Of a stretch of 10,077 nucleotides of DNA, positions 1 to 5,354 are shown piece by piece. Origin of the DNA: SIG480 sp045533555. GTDB lineage: Bacteria > Bacillota > Clostridia > Oscillospirales > JAAYXM01. Made by a program: the position numbers and the translations under genes. The stretch is taken from positions 1-10,077 of the forward strand of contig JAZSHZ010000121.1 in assembly GCA_045533555.1 (NCBI GenBank). Reading direction: 5' to 3'. Every line of letters begins with the position of its first letter. The stretch's first letter is position 1. The notes below the pieces were generated by a model. The model was not told the DNA's origin. It worked only from the letters and a program-made list of their open reading frames with translations, and made no database searches.

Positions 1-254
1 GAGTTTGTAGGGGAGGGTCTCTGTGCCCTCCCGTAATCATACGGAAACAACGCGGGAGGGGATGGAACCCCTCCCCTACGAGGTTTGTACGATTCCATCG
101 AATCGGTGTGGAAATGCGGGACGTCGAGGATACCGTCCCCTTCTGAGGTTTTTTCCGTCTTCTTCGGTACTTCGCCCGGGGCATAGTCCATAAACGTCTC
201 GGGCTTCTTTTTTCTCAGGTATGCGTCGATATACTTCATTCTATCTCTCTTCAT
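1..254 (-). CDS. Unrecognised small protein, partial at window edge; possibly a decaying gene
   Basis: A leftward frame beginning with ATG at 254-252 stays open to base 1, at least 84 codons without a stop. I do not recognise the product. The first 38 or so residues are lysine/glutamate-rich and protein-like (MKRDRMKYIDAYLRKKKPE, then a stretch with APGEVPKKTEK). From about residue 39 the frame runs through two repeat-type sequences (119-140 and 7-79), so the C-terminal half looks derived from repeats. No good ribosome site precedes 254. A strong one (AGGAG at 317-321) serves an in-frame ATG at 308, but that frame meets TAG at 293-291 (M-A-K-M-T-stop) before continuing in the same frame. Either 306-308 starts a short leader peptide or the gene carries a nonsense mutation at codon 6. 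A second internal ATG is at 239-237. Being real: moderate. Function: unknown. Confidence 0.4.
   Translation of the reverse strand, partial: MKRDRMKYIDAYLRKKKPETFMDYAPGEVPKKTEKTSEGDGILDVPHFHTDSMESYKPRRGGVPSPPALFPYDYGRAQRPSPTN
7..79. repeat. Nested inverted repeat (dispersed-repeat type)
   Basis: An outer 11-base arm, GTAGGGGAGGG at 7-17, pairs perfectly with CCCTCCCCTAC at 69-79. Inside it, CCCTCCCG at 26-33 pairs with CGGGAGGG at 53-60. The result is a two-tier cruciform or hairpin with G/C-rich arms in AT-richer surroundings. It resembles the short GTAGGGG/CCCCTAC palindromes often scattered between genes in gut Clostridia assemblies (from memory, not searched). It lies inside the leftward open frame at the window edge, where it would encode roughly residues 59-83. 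No transposase is present, so if mobile it would depend on enzymes encoded elsewhere. Confidence 0.7.
119..140. repeat. Short dispersed repeat, copy A
   Basis: GGACGTCGAGGATACCGTCC followed by CC closely matches GGACGTCGAAATCGCCGTCC at 8758-8777, which is followed by CCTAC. GGACG and CGTCC form the ends of a small inverted repeat. The copy lies within the leftward partial reading frame and encodes about residues 39-46 (EGDGILDV). Confidence 0.6.
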
Positions 255-323
255 TATATATTTGTTTTTTGAGAATTGCAATTGTTTTTGCTACGTCATT
301 TTTGCCATACTCCTTTCTCCTGC

Positions 324-361
324 AAAACAAAAAAGACACTCACACGAAAATGTGAATGTCT
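324..361 (-). terminator. Terminator-like hairpin in the leader of the leftward edge gene (possible attenuator)
   Basis: Read leftward, AGACATTCACA (361-351) pairs with TGTGAGTGTCT (344-334) over 11 base pairs, one of them G-U, around a six-base loop. TTTTTGTTTT follows at 333-324. This is the form of an intrinsic terminator, yet it lies only about four bases after the predicted start of transcription and just before a strong ribosome site (AGGAG 317-321, AAGGAG 310-315). No leftward gene upstream needs it, because the oxidoreductase gene has its own terminator at 621-648. It may act as an attenuator, produce a very short RNA, or protect the 5' end of the message. Confidence 0.55.
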
Positions 362-371
362 CATTGTTTAT

Positions 372-380
372 ATTATACCA
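372..380 (-). promoter_or_regulatory. Extended -10 promoter for the leftward edge gene
   Basis: On the minus strand TGG is followed directly by TATAAT (TATAAT at 377-372, TG element at 380-379), a textbook extended -10. The -35 hexamer at a 17-base spacer is poor (AACACA), as is usual for extended -10 promoters. Transcription should start near 365, only a few bases before the hairpin at 334-361. Confidence 0.6.
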
Positions 381-609
381 CGGTTTTTACTTTTTGTGTT
401 GCCGGGATTTTGCCAACTTTTACGGTACGGTTTATCGGACACTTCGGCCCGCAATCCCTACGGGCGCCCCATTTCGCTTTTTGAAAATGCTTTCAAAAAA
501 TTTTTGTTTTGCAAAACACGGTTTGGTGTGGTTATGTCATTTCGAGCGTAGTCGAGAAATCTCCACTTCGGTCGGGATGACAGGGGGGACGGGCGCGAAA
601 ATACATTAA
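381..609. other. Repeat-rich intergenic stretch without a convincing gene
   Basis: This stretch holds a G/C-rich segment at about 436-475 (GGACACTTCGGCCCGCAATC and on) of a kind I associate with dispersed repeats in Clostridia; no second copy is present here to prove it. It also holds AT-rich DNA at 476-530 and the TGTCAT/ATGACA element at 535-582. Rightward frames exist, but their products are cysteine- and phenylalanine-rich, lack ribosome sites, and end in a translation of the repeat (FERSREIST), so I regard them as non-coding. Confidence 0.5.
535..582. repeat. MITE/REP-like palindromic element, copy 1
   Basis: It begins TGTCATTTCGA (535-545) and ends TCGGGATGACA (572-582), imperfect terminal inverted repeats about 11 bases long. 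The first 28 bases (TGTCATTTCGAGCGTAGTCG, then AGAAATCT) are identical to 8801-8828. Elements with TGTCAT and ATGACA ends are familiar from many bacterial intergenic regions. No protein is encoded. Confidence 0.75.
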
Positions 610-620
610 TTCTGCATTTG

Positions 621-648
621 AAAAAAACACCCTTTCGGGTGCTTTTTT
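621..648 (-). terminator. Intrinsic terminator of the Gfo/Idh/MocA gene
   Basis: Read leftward, an A-tract leads into CACCC, a GAAA loop and GGGTG, followed by a run of T. It begins three bases after the oxidoreductase stop codon. A-tract and T-tract flank both sides, so it could also stop rightward transcription. The core CACCC-TTTC-GGGTG is the same as in the terminator at 3487-3513. Confidence 0.85.
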
Positions 649-650
649 CA

Positions 651-1682
651 TTATTTTACGGGGTATTCGATTTCTACGGGTCTGCCGAGCTTTGCAGCTT
701 CGACCGATGCGGCACAGACGGCAACCGTCGATGCGCCTTCGATTGAGCTGAGCGGCGATTCCTTTCCGTTTACAAGCGCATCAAGGAACATCTTGATTTC
801 GCTTCCGACATTGTGGTTCTTGATATCAACAGGAATGATTTCCGCCTCTGTGTAGCTCGCTTTTTCCTTCGTGAGGTCGCGATCATCAACAAAGAGCTTC
901 ATATGGTCGGATGTGTTGTCGCAGATGATTGTTCCCTTCGTTCCGTAGAAGACGGAGCGCATCGTGTAGTCACGGCGGCAACCGATGGAAACGAAGACCT
1001 TGCCCATAACGTCATTCGGGAATTTATATATTGCGATTGAAGTATCGTTGACGGGCCAATCGGGGAGAAGCTTGCGGTTTGCATGGGCATAAACCTCGGT
1101 CGGGTTGCCCGCAATCCAGCGGAGAAGGTCAACCGCGTGGCAACCGCCGCCGATGAAGCCGTGTCGATCGGGGTCGACGCGCCAATCATCCTTACCTCTT
1201 GATTTCTCATAGCAATGCGCATATTCGCTCTCGACGAAGACGAGCTCGCCGATCTTTCCCGAGGAAATAAGCTCCTTTGCCTTGACGAATGCGGGAGTGA
1301 AGCGGCAGACCTGACCTATCATGAGGAAGCCGCCCGTCTTCTTCTCGATTTCCATCATCTCCTTGCATTCCGCAACCGTGAGCGCCATGGGCTTTTCGCA
1401 GAGGACTGCCTTGCCCGCCTCAAGAAATGCCTTTGTCATCGGAAGGTGGAGCTTATCGGGGACAACGAGGATAACGGCATCGACATTCGGGTCAGCCGCA
1501 AGCTCGAGATAATCCGTTGTACCGACGGCGACATCGAATTCCTTCTTTGCCTCCTCGACGAGGTCTGCATACTTATCGCAGACAGCATAAAGATTTGCGC
1601 CCTCATTTTCGATGACGCCCTTCATATGGCCCTTTGCCATTCCGCTGCAGCCGATGACCGCAATATTTATATCTTTCTTCAT
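651..1682 (-). CDS. Gfo/Idh/MocA family NAD(P)-dependent oxidoreductase
   Basis: A 343-residue cytosolic dehydrogenase, full length for the family. The N-terminal Rossmann domain (about 1-125) starts with AVIGCSGMAKGH, a variant glycine loop (G11, G14) that binds the nicotinamide cofactor. C-E-K-P at 95-98 carries the conserved catalytic lysine K97. The C-terminal alpha/beta domain contains GGGCHAVDLLRW (178-189) with the expected H182 and D185. Such enzymes oxidise or reduce hydroxyl groups of sugars, inositols and their derivatives; the exact substrate cannot be read from sequence. ATG at 1682 is supported by an AAGGAG site at 1696-1701. It is a single-gene unit with its own terminator, divergent from an AraC regulator whose promoter overlaps its own, which suggests control by that regulator. 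Family assignment is very secure; substrate unknown. Confidence 0.95.
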   Translation of the reverse strand: MKKDINIAVIGCSGMAKGHMKGVIENEGANLYAVCDKYADLVEEAKKEFDVAVGTTDYLELAADPNVDAVILVVPDKLHLPMTKAFLEAGKAVLCEKPMALTVAECKEMMEIEKKTGGFLMIGQVCRFTPAFVKAKELISSGKIGELVFVESEYAHCYEKSRGKDDWRVDPDRHGFIGGGCHAVDLLRWIAGNPTEVYAHANRKLLPDWPVNDTSIAIYKFPNDVMGKVFVSIGCRRDYTMRSVFYGTKGTIICDNTSDHMKLFVDDRDLTKEKASYTEAEIIPVDIKNHNVGSEIKMFLDALVNGKESPLSSIEGASTVAVCAASVEAAKLGRPVEIEYPVK

Positions 1683-1713
1683 AATGCTTTTCGCTCTCCT
1701 TATTTCATTTTTC

Positions 1714-1743
1714 TTGACTTTACCGTTAGTATAGCATTATACT
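1714..1743 (+). promoter_or_regulatory. Promoter of the AraC-type regulator gene
   Basis: TTGACT (1714-1719) and TATACT (1738-1743) are separated by 18 bases, each matching five of six consensus positions. Two dyads lie at or just after the -10: GTATA-gcat-TATAC (1729-1742) and AACAAT-acaaa-ATTGTT (1752-1768). Either could bind the regulator. The start point would be near 1750. Confidence 0.6.
1736..1741 (-). promoter_or_regulatory. Candidate -10 box for the oxidoreductase gene
   Basis: A perfect TATAAT is read leftward at 1741-1736, with a second possible -10 (TATACT) at 1733-1728 that has TTGTTC 17 bases upstream. The -35 elements are weak, as expected for an activator-dependent promoter. 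The boxes overlap the rightward -10 of the AraC gene, so the two promoters should compete or be regulated together. Confidence 0.5.
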
Positions 1744-1802
1744 TATATCCGAACAATACAAAATTGTTTTATAAAATCTTCATTTTGTTGGGTGGTTTTA
1801 TT

Positions 1803-2585
1803 ATGGTAACGCAAAACGGCGGCGCCGTTGTCTGCTACAGCGGGTTCGACCGCGACCTTGCTCCGAATCTCGTCTGGGGGCCGATAACGCGCGATGTCTA
1901 TATTTTTGAGTGCAACACCTCGGGCGAGGGCTCGGTCATCATAAACGGCAAGGAATTTTCCGTTGCGCCGCGCGATTGCTATATTCTCCTCCCGGGTGAC
2001 ACGGTGATTCACACAACTTCCGCTGACCCGCGCCGGGGAGTCTGGTTTGCGGCAACGGGCGACGCGGTCGGCGAGGCGCTCCGCACGGCGGGGATAACCT
2101 CCGAGGCTCCTTATGCTCCGCGTGAGCTTTTTGATCTGCTGACGGGCGAGGCGACAGCCATCGCCAATATGCAGGATGAGACGGACACGGGAGCGGATTT
2201 CAGGCGGATGGGGCATCTTTTCTCCTTCCTCGGGATTCTTCTCGGCGCATCAAACTCAAACAGACGCGCCGACTGGCTGACGCAGGCGATAGGATATATG
2301 GAAACGCATTATAACGAGGCGATATCCGTCCGCGAGCTTGCGGAGGCGGCGCATCTTGAGCGAAGCTATTTTTCCGTCCGTTTCAGGGAGGAGACAGGGC
2401 TGACTCCCCACTCCTATCTCTGCTCACTGCGGATCAGAAAGGCGCAGAGCCTTATGATAAAGACGGGCTGCTCCGTTGCGGAGGCGGCGGAATATGTCGG
2501 GCTCGATGCGAGGAATTTCTCCCGTCTTTTCAGGCGCGAGCTCGGCCTCACCCCGCGCCAATTTCTCAAAAAAGAAAAAGAATAA
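1803..2585 (+). CDS. AraC/XylS family transcriptional regulator
   Basis: A 260-residue regulator. The N-terminal part (about 1-90) looks like the cupin-type ligand-binding domain of AraC regulators: beta-rich, with VIINGKEFSVAPRDCYILLPGD at 45-66 typical of that fold (cut here only by position). The C-terminal 100 residues form the paired helix-turn-helix domain: ISVRELAEAAHLERSYFSVR (174-193) and SVAEAAEYVGLDARNFSRLF (224-243), closing with the family's G-L-T-P-x-Q-F pattern. The frame is open much further upstream, but ATG 1803 is chosen because GGGTGG at 1790-1795 lies seven bases before it and the upstream part is antisense to the oxidoreductase. It is divergent from the Gfo/Idh/MocA gene and so the likely local regulator of it, perhaps binding a sugar or sugar derivative. 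Family very secure; ligand unknown. Confidence 0.93.
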   Translation: MVTQNGGAVVCYSGFDRDLAPNLVWGPITRDVYIFECNTSGEGSVIINGKEFSVAPRDCYILLPGDTVIHTTSADPRRGVWFAATGDAVGEALRTAGITSEAPYAPRELFDLLTGEATAIANMQDETDTGADFRRMGHLFSFLGILLGASNSNRRADWLTQAIGYMETHYNEAISVRELAEAAHLERSYFSVRFREETGLTPHSYLCSLRIRKAQSLMIKTGCSVAEAAEYVGLDARNFSRLFRRELGLTPRQFLKKEKE

Positions 2586-2592
2586 AGGAAAG

Positions 2593-2628
2593 CACCGCCT
2601 CATATATATTGGATAAAGGCGGTGTTTT
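2593..2628 (+). terminator. Hairpin after the AraC gene that contains the pdaA ribosome site
   Basis: CACCGCC (2593-2599) pairs with GGCGGTG (2618-2624) across an 18-base AT-rich loop, followed by TTTT (2625-2628). It has the form of a terminator for the AraC gene, although the loop is long. The 3' arm is part of AAAGGCGGTG (2615-2624), one mismatch from an ideal ribosome site and seven bases before the pdaA ATG. Folding would therefore hide that site on any transcript that includes both arms. Confidence 0.55.
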
Positions 2629-2631
2629 ATT

Positions 2632-3429
2632 ATGGTTATAAGAATACATAAGCGGACAATTGCATTTTTTCTTCTCGCCGTTTTCGTTCTCTGCGCGCTT
2701 CCCGCGCTCCCCTTCAACGAAGCGGCGGAGGCATCGAAAAACCTTTCTGTGACGGATTGGGGGCTTTGCTTCCGTGAGCCGGGAAAAGCTCCGACAACGG
2801 ATGTTACGGCGGAATATCTCAGTGAATTTGACGCACATTTCATCGGCAATCAGGACGAAAAGGTTATTTATCTCACCTTTGATGCGGGATACGAGAACGG
2901 CAATACCCCGAAGATCCTCGATGCGCTCAGAAAGCACAAAGCCCCCGCGACTTTTTTCCTCGTCGGCAATTTTCTCGACCGCGAGCCGGAGCTCGTTCGC
3001 CGTATGGTGAAGGAGGGGCACACCGTCGGCAACCACACGACGAATCACCCCGATATGTCCGCAATCGCGGATATTGAGAGCTTCAGGCGAGAGCTTTCAT
3101 CACTTGAGGAGAAATATGAGGAGACAACGGGCGAGAAGATGAAAAAGCTCTATCGCCCGCCGCAGGGGAAATTTTCCGAGTCAAATCTCCGCATGGCAAA
3201 GGAGCTCGGCTATAAAACCTTTTTCTGGAGCCTTGCATATGTGGATTGGCAGAATGACAAGCAACCGAGCCGCGAGGAGGCAATGAAAATTCTCTGCGAT
3301 CGCATCCACCCGGGCGCGGTCGTCCTCCTCCACAGCACCTCCGCCACAAACGGAGATATCCTCGATGACCTGCTCTCAAAATGGGAGGAAATGGGCTATA
3401 CCTTCAAGCCGATTGAGGATATAATGTAA
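2632..3429 (+). CDS. pdaA: PdaA-type polysaccharide deacetylase (delta-lactam-biosynthetic de-N-acetylase)
   Basis: A 265-residue exported NodB-fold enzyme. An N-terminal signal peptide (positive MVIRIHKR, then a hydrophobic core to about residue 27) directs it out of the cytoplasm. NodB motifs follow in order: T-F-D-A-G-Y-E-N-G at 82-90 (D84 the expected catalytic base; the usual second Asp is replaced, here by Ala, as is typical of PdaA proteins), NHTTNHPD at 134-141 with zinc-ligand histidines 135 and 139, RPPQG at 175-179, FFWSLAYVDW at 197-206, and VLLHS at 231-235. The YENG signature and the WSLA-x-x-DW motif closely follow my recollection of Bacillus subtilis PdaA. PdaA de-N-acetylates muramic acid during formation of muramic delta-lactam in the spore cortex, so this gene points to an endospore former. 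ATG 2632 is preceded by AAAGGCGGTG. Stand-alone, converging on the hydrolase gene. Symbol by motif similarity only. Confidence 0.9.
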   Translation: MVIRIHKRTIAFFLLAVFVLCALPALPFNEAAEASKNLSVTDWGLCFREPGKAPTTDVTAEYLSEFDAHFIGNQDEKVIYLTFDAGYENGNTPKILDALRKHKAPATFFLVGNFLDREPELVRRMVKEGHTVGNHTTNHPDMSAIADIESFRRELSSLEEKYEETTGEKMKKLYRPPQGKFSESNLRMAKELGYKTFFWSLAYVDWQNDKQPSREEAMKILCDRIHPGAVVLLHSTSATNGDILDDLLSKWEEMGYTFKPIEDIM

Positions 3430-3456
3430 GTTTTATTCGTTGCGAATTGCCCATAA

Positions 3457-3484
3457 TTCTGCATTTTGCATTCTGCATTCTGCA
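3457..3484. repeat. Four tandem 7-base units (TTCTGCA)
   Basis: TTCTGCA, TTTTGCA, TTCTGCA and TTCTGCA follow one another directly after pdaA, with one variant unit. A single TTCTGCA (610-616) stands in the same place before the related terminator at 621-648, so the unit and that terminator core appear to travel together. No coding role is seen. Confidence 0.75.
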
Positions 3485-3486
3485 TT

Positions 3487-3513
3487 AAAAAAGCACCCTT
3501 TCGGGTGCTTTTT
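3487..3513. terminator. Bidirectional intrinsic terminator between converging genes
   Basis: AAAAAAGCACCC, a TTTC loop and GGGTGCTTTTT form a perfect stem with A/T tracts on both sides. It serves pdaA rightward and the hydrolase gene leftward; the TAG stop of the latter (3516-3514) lies immediately beside it. Confidence 0.93.
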
Positions 3514-4548
3514 CTATGGGTTGCATATTCCGCAGGGGTCATAGCCGCGGTCGATAAGCTCTTCGCGAAGACCGAAGAACTCCTTTTTATTCTCTTTTTT
3601 TATATCCCTGCCCCCTCCGCATTCGGGCAGATGGAATTTCTTTGATGCTGTATTGAGGACATAATCCTCAGACATTATAAGCTCTATAAGCTCACGGAAA
3701 ATATTTCTCTCCTGCCCTTCGAGGATTTCGACGGTCTCGCCGTCGCTTATGCAGATAATATCTCCCTTTTCGTCCGTCCTGAAAATTTCGGCACCCGCAT
3801 CACGAAGCCTTGAAAGCGCCGCATCCGTCGGATGCCCGTAGGAATTATCCTTGCCGACGGAAATGACGGCATATTCAGGCATAACCGCGCTGAGAAACGG
3901 ATAGATCGAAGAATCGCGGCTTCCGTGGTGCCCTACCTTGAGCACATTGGCGGAAATATCTCTGCCGCTTGCAAGAATATCCTGCTCGCTTTCGCGCTCG
4001 GCATCGCCCGTGAAGAGAAACACCGTCTCCCCATAGACCACGCGCAGGACGAGCGAGATATTGTTTATATCCTCATAATCCGTCTTTATCGGGCCGACGA
4101 TCTCAACATCTGCGCCTCCGAGCGAAAAGCTGTCCCCGGTCTTCGGCACTTCTATCTCCGCGCCGCATTCGCTGGCGGCTTTTGAGAGAGCAATAAAAAA
4201 CTCATTATCGGAATGCACCGTCGGTGAGAATATTTTTCCGACATCCGCATATGCCATCGCGCCGGGAATACCGCCGATATGATCCTCGTGCGGATGGGTC
4301 GCGATGACGTAATCGAGATAATCGATTCCGTTATCTCTGAGGTATGAATAAATGAGGCTTGAATCATCGGCATTGCCGCCATCTATCAGCATTGCCGCAT
4401 CGCCGCAGAGGACGAGCGCGGCATCCGCCTGACCGACATCGATGAAATGCACCTCGAGCCCTTCCGCAACGGTTTCCGCTTCGGGTGCGACGGAACACGC
4501 ACCGAGAAGAAGCGCAAGCGCAAGAATAAGCGATAAAATTCTTTTCAT
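3514..4548 (-). CDS. ComEC/Rec2-like MBL-fold hydrolase, predicted lipoprotein with C-terminal zinc-binding tail
   Basis: 344 residues. The N-terminus is a lipoprotein signal (LALLLGACS, lipid-bearing C18), so the mature protein should be anchored on the outer face of the membrane. The metallo-beta-lactamase fold follows: VHFIDVGQADA at 33-43, metal motif T-H-P-H-E-D-H at 84-90, F-T-G-D at 179-182, VGHHGS at 205-210, and GHP at 238-240. This arrangement matches the hydrolase domain of the competence protein ComEC but without its membrane channel, as in many free-standing ComEC-like proteins. The last 50 residues form a separate tail with H306, C310, C339 and C342 (KKFHLPEC ... GYDPCGICNP), the pattern of an Ada-like metal-binding domain often found at the ends of secreted nucleases and MBL proteins. 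It starts three bases after the repressor stop, with its ribosome site (GAGG) inside the repressor gene, so the two are cotranscribed and probably translationally coupled. Substrate (nucleic acid or phosphoester) is inferred. Confidence 0.88.
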   Translation of the reverse strand: MKRILSLILALALLLGACSVAPEAETVAEGLEVHFIDVGQADAALVLCGDAAMLIDGGNADDSSLIYSYLRDNGIDYLDYVIATHPHEDHIGGIPGAMAYADVGKIFSPTVHSDNEFFIALSKAASECGAEIEVPKTGDSFSLGGADVEIVGPIKTDYEDINNISLVLRVVYGETVFLFTGDAERESEQDILASGRDISANVLKVGHHGSRDSSIYPFLSAVMPEYAVISVGKDNSYGHPTDAALSRLRDAGAEIFRTDEKGDIICISDGETVEILEGQERNIFRELIELIMSEDYVLNTASKKFHLPECGGGRDIKKENKKEFFGLREELIDRGYDPCGICNP

Positions 4549-4551
4549 ATT

Positions 4552-5139
4552 TTAAAACCTCGCTCTCAATTCGCAGACCTTTCCCAGAATCTCAATCTTC
4601 GTTCTCTCAAGCTCCTCTGCGGGAAAAAACATCGGAGAAAAGGCGGGGTTCAGCGAAACAAGCGTTATCCCGTCATTATGGCGGTAGAATTTCTTGCAGG
4701 TCGCCTCATCGCTTCCGACAAGGACGATTGCTATATCGCCGTTGTCCACACTGCTCTGACGGCGGACGATGACCGTGTCCCCCTCAAGAAAGCGAGGCTC
4801 CATACTGCTTCCGCGGATCTTCAGCGCGAAGAATTCGCCCGTCCGCGCGATATCCTCCGAAAGCTCCTCATAGCCGACGGCATCCTCGACCGCCTCGCGC
4901 GGGATTCCCGCCTGAACTCTGCCGAGTATGGGTACTTTTGCGACGCCCGACTCGCCCGTCAGCGCCGAAACCTTCATCCCGAAGGTCTCTGCGAGCGCGA
5001 TGAGCTTTCCGTATTCGGGGTTATTCTTCCCCGTCTCCCACATTGCGACGGTGGATTGCCCTACCCCGAGCCTTTTCGCAAGCTCGGTCTGCGAGATTTT
5101 GAGCCTTTTTCTTGCATTTTTTATCTGCTCCGCTATCAT
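4552..5139 (-). CDS. XRE-family repressor with S24 (LexA/CI-like) self-cleavage domain
   Basis: 195 residues. The N-terminal helix-turn-helix (about 3-62) is of the Cro/CI type (ISQTELAKRLGVGQSTVAMW at 15-34). The C-terminal S24 domain (about 68-195) keeps every element for RecA-stimulated self-cleavage: the A-G cleavage bond at 77-78 (RVQAGIP), serine nucleophile S112 in RGSSMEP, and a lysine base at K149 in ATCKKF. It should act as a DNA-damage-responsive repressor that inactivates itself. The helix-turn-helix is phage-repressor-like, unlike the winged helix of true LexA, so I call it CI/ImmR-like. ATG 5139 follows AGGCAGGTG at a good distance. It has a strong promoter (5171-5199), leads an operon with the MBL lipoprotein, and diverges from three small regulator-like genes, its most likely targets. 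Confidence 0.92.
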   Translation of the reverse strand: MIAEQIKNARKRLKISQTELAKRLGVGQSTVAMWETGKNNPEYGKLIALAETFGMKVSALTGESGVAKVPILGRVQAGIPREAVEDAVGYEELSEDIARTGEFFALKIRGSSMEPRFLEGDTVIVRRQSSVDNGDIAIVLVGSDEATCKKFYRHNDGITLVSLNPAFSPMFFPAEELERTKIEILGKVCELRARF

Positions 5140-5170
5140 ATACGGCGCACCTGCCTTTCCTTACGGAGAA

Positions 5171-5199
5171 ATTATATCATTTTATATGTTATTTTTCAA
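5171..5199 (-). promoter_or_regulatory. Promoter of the repressor-hydrolase operon
   Basis: Read leftward, TTGAAA (5199-5194), a 17-base AT-rich spacer and a perfect TATAAT (5176-5171). The start point would be near 5164. ATGATA (5180-5175) at the -10 matches the half-site of the palindromes at 5260-5285, which would allow self-repression. Confidence 0.8.
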
Positions 5200-5240
5200 G
5201 AGCAAACGAGAAAAAACACTTCACTGTCCCATAAATGACG

Positions 5241-5269
5241 TTGACAGAAACTAACCTCGGTGATAATAT
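5241..5269 (+). promoter_or_regulatory. Strong promoter of the zinc-ribbon / sigma-like operon
   Basis: A perfect TTGACA (5241-5246) and TAATAT (5264-5269) with a 17-base spacer. Transcription should start near 5276. Because the promoter overlaps the ATG at 5235, that ATG cannot be the start of the first gene. Confidence 0.8.
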
Positions 5270-5285
5270 ATCACTTGAAATGATA
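5260..5285. promoter_or_regulatory. Candidate operators: two interlocked palindromes at the operon promoter
   Basis: GTGATA-ATA-TATCAC (5260-5274) is a perfect 6-3-6 dyad covering the -10 box. Its right arm also forms the left arm of TATCACTTGAAATGATA (5269-5285), an imperfect 17-base palindrome with one mismatched pair besides the centre. The three half-sites are GTGATA, TATCAC and ATGATA; the two like-oriented ones are 20 bases apart, about two helical turns. Position, symmetry and the divergent CI-like repressor suggest binding sites for that protein; this is inference. Confidence 0.6.
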
Positions 5286-5296
5286 ACTCACATAAA

Positions 5297-5316
5297 GCCG
5301 CAACCACTCCTGCGGC
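5297..5316 (+). promoter_or_regulatory. Leader hairpin of the three-gene operon
   Basis: GCCGCA (5297-5302) and TGCGGC (5311-5316) form a perfect six-pair G/C-rich stem with an eight-base loop, about 20 bases after the predicted start point and about 40 before the chosen start codon. No T-tract follows, so it is not an intrinsic terminator. It supports 5276-5354 being untranslated leader. Confidence 0.5.
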
Positions 5317-5354
5317 GACTCTCAACCAAATTTGATTTCGGGAGGCGAAAAAAC

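Noticed and set aside
291..293. TAG as a sense codon in this organism
   Set aside because: The hydrolase gene ends with TAG directly before its terminator, so TAG acts as a stop here.
262..609. Rightward open frames of 91-115 codons
   Set aside because: No ribosome site, unlikely composition (Cys/Phe-rich), opposite to a good leftward promoter and leader, and the end is a translation of the palindromic repeat.
1215..1802. Long upstream extension of the AraC reading frame
   Set aside because: It is antisense to the oxidoreductase gene; the ribosome site and promoter place the start at 1803.
3457..3484. CRISPR-like array
   Set aside because: The 7-base units are contiguous with no spacers, and no cas genes are present.
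4552..5139. True LexA (global SOS repressor)
   Set aside because: The N-terminal domain is a Cro/CI-type helix-turn-helix, not the LexA winged helix; only the S24 half is shared.
5235..5354. ATG starts at 5235 and 5280 for the zinc-ribbon gene
   Set aside because: 5235 precedes the -35 box of the promoter; 5280 has no ribosome site and lies in the candidate operator. TTG 5355 has a strong site. The choice between 5280 and 5355 is not absolutely certain.
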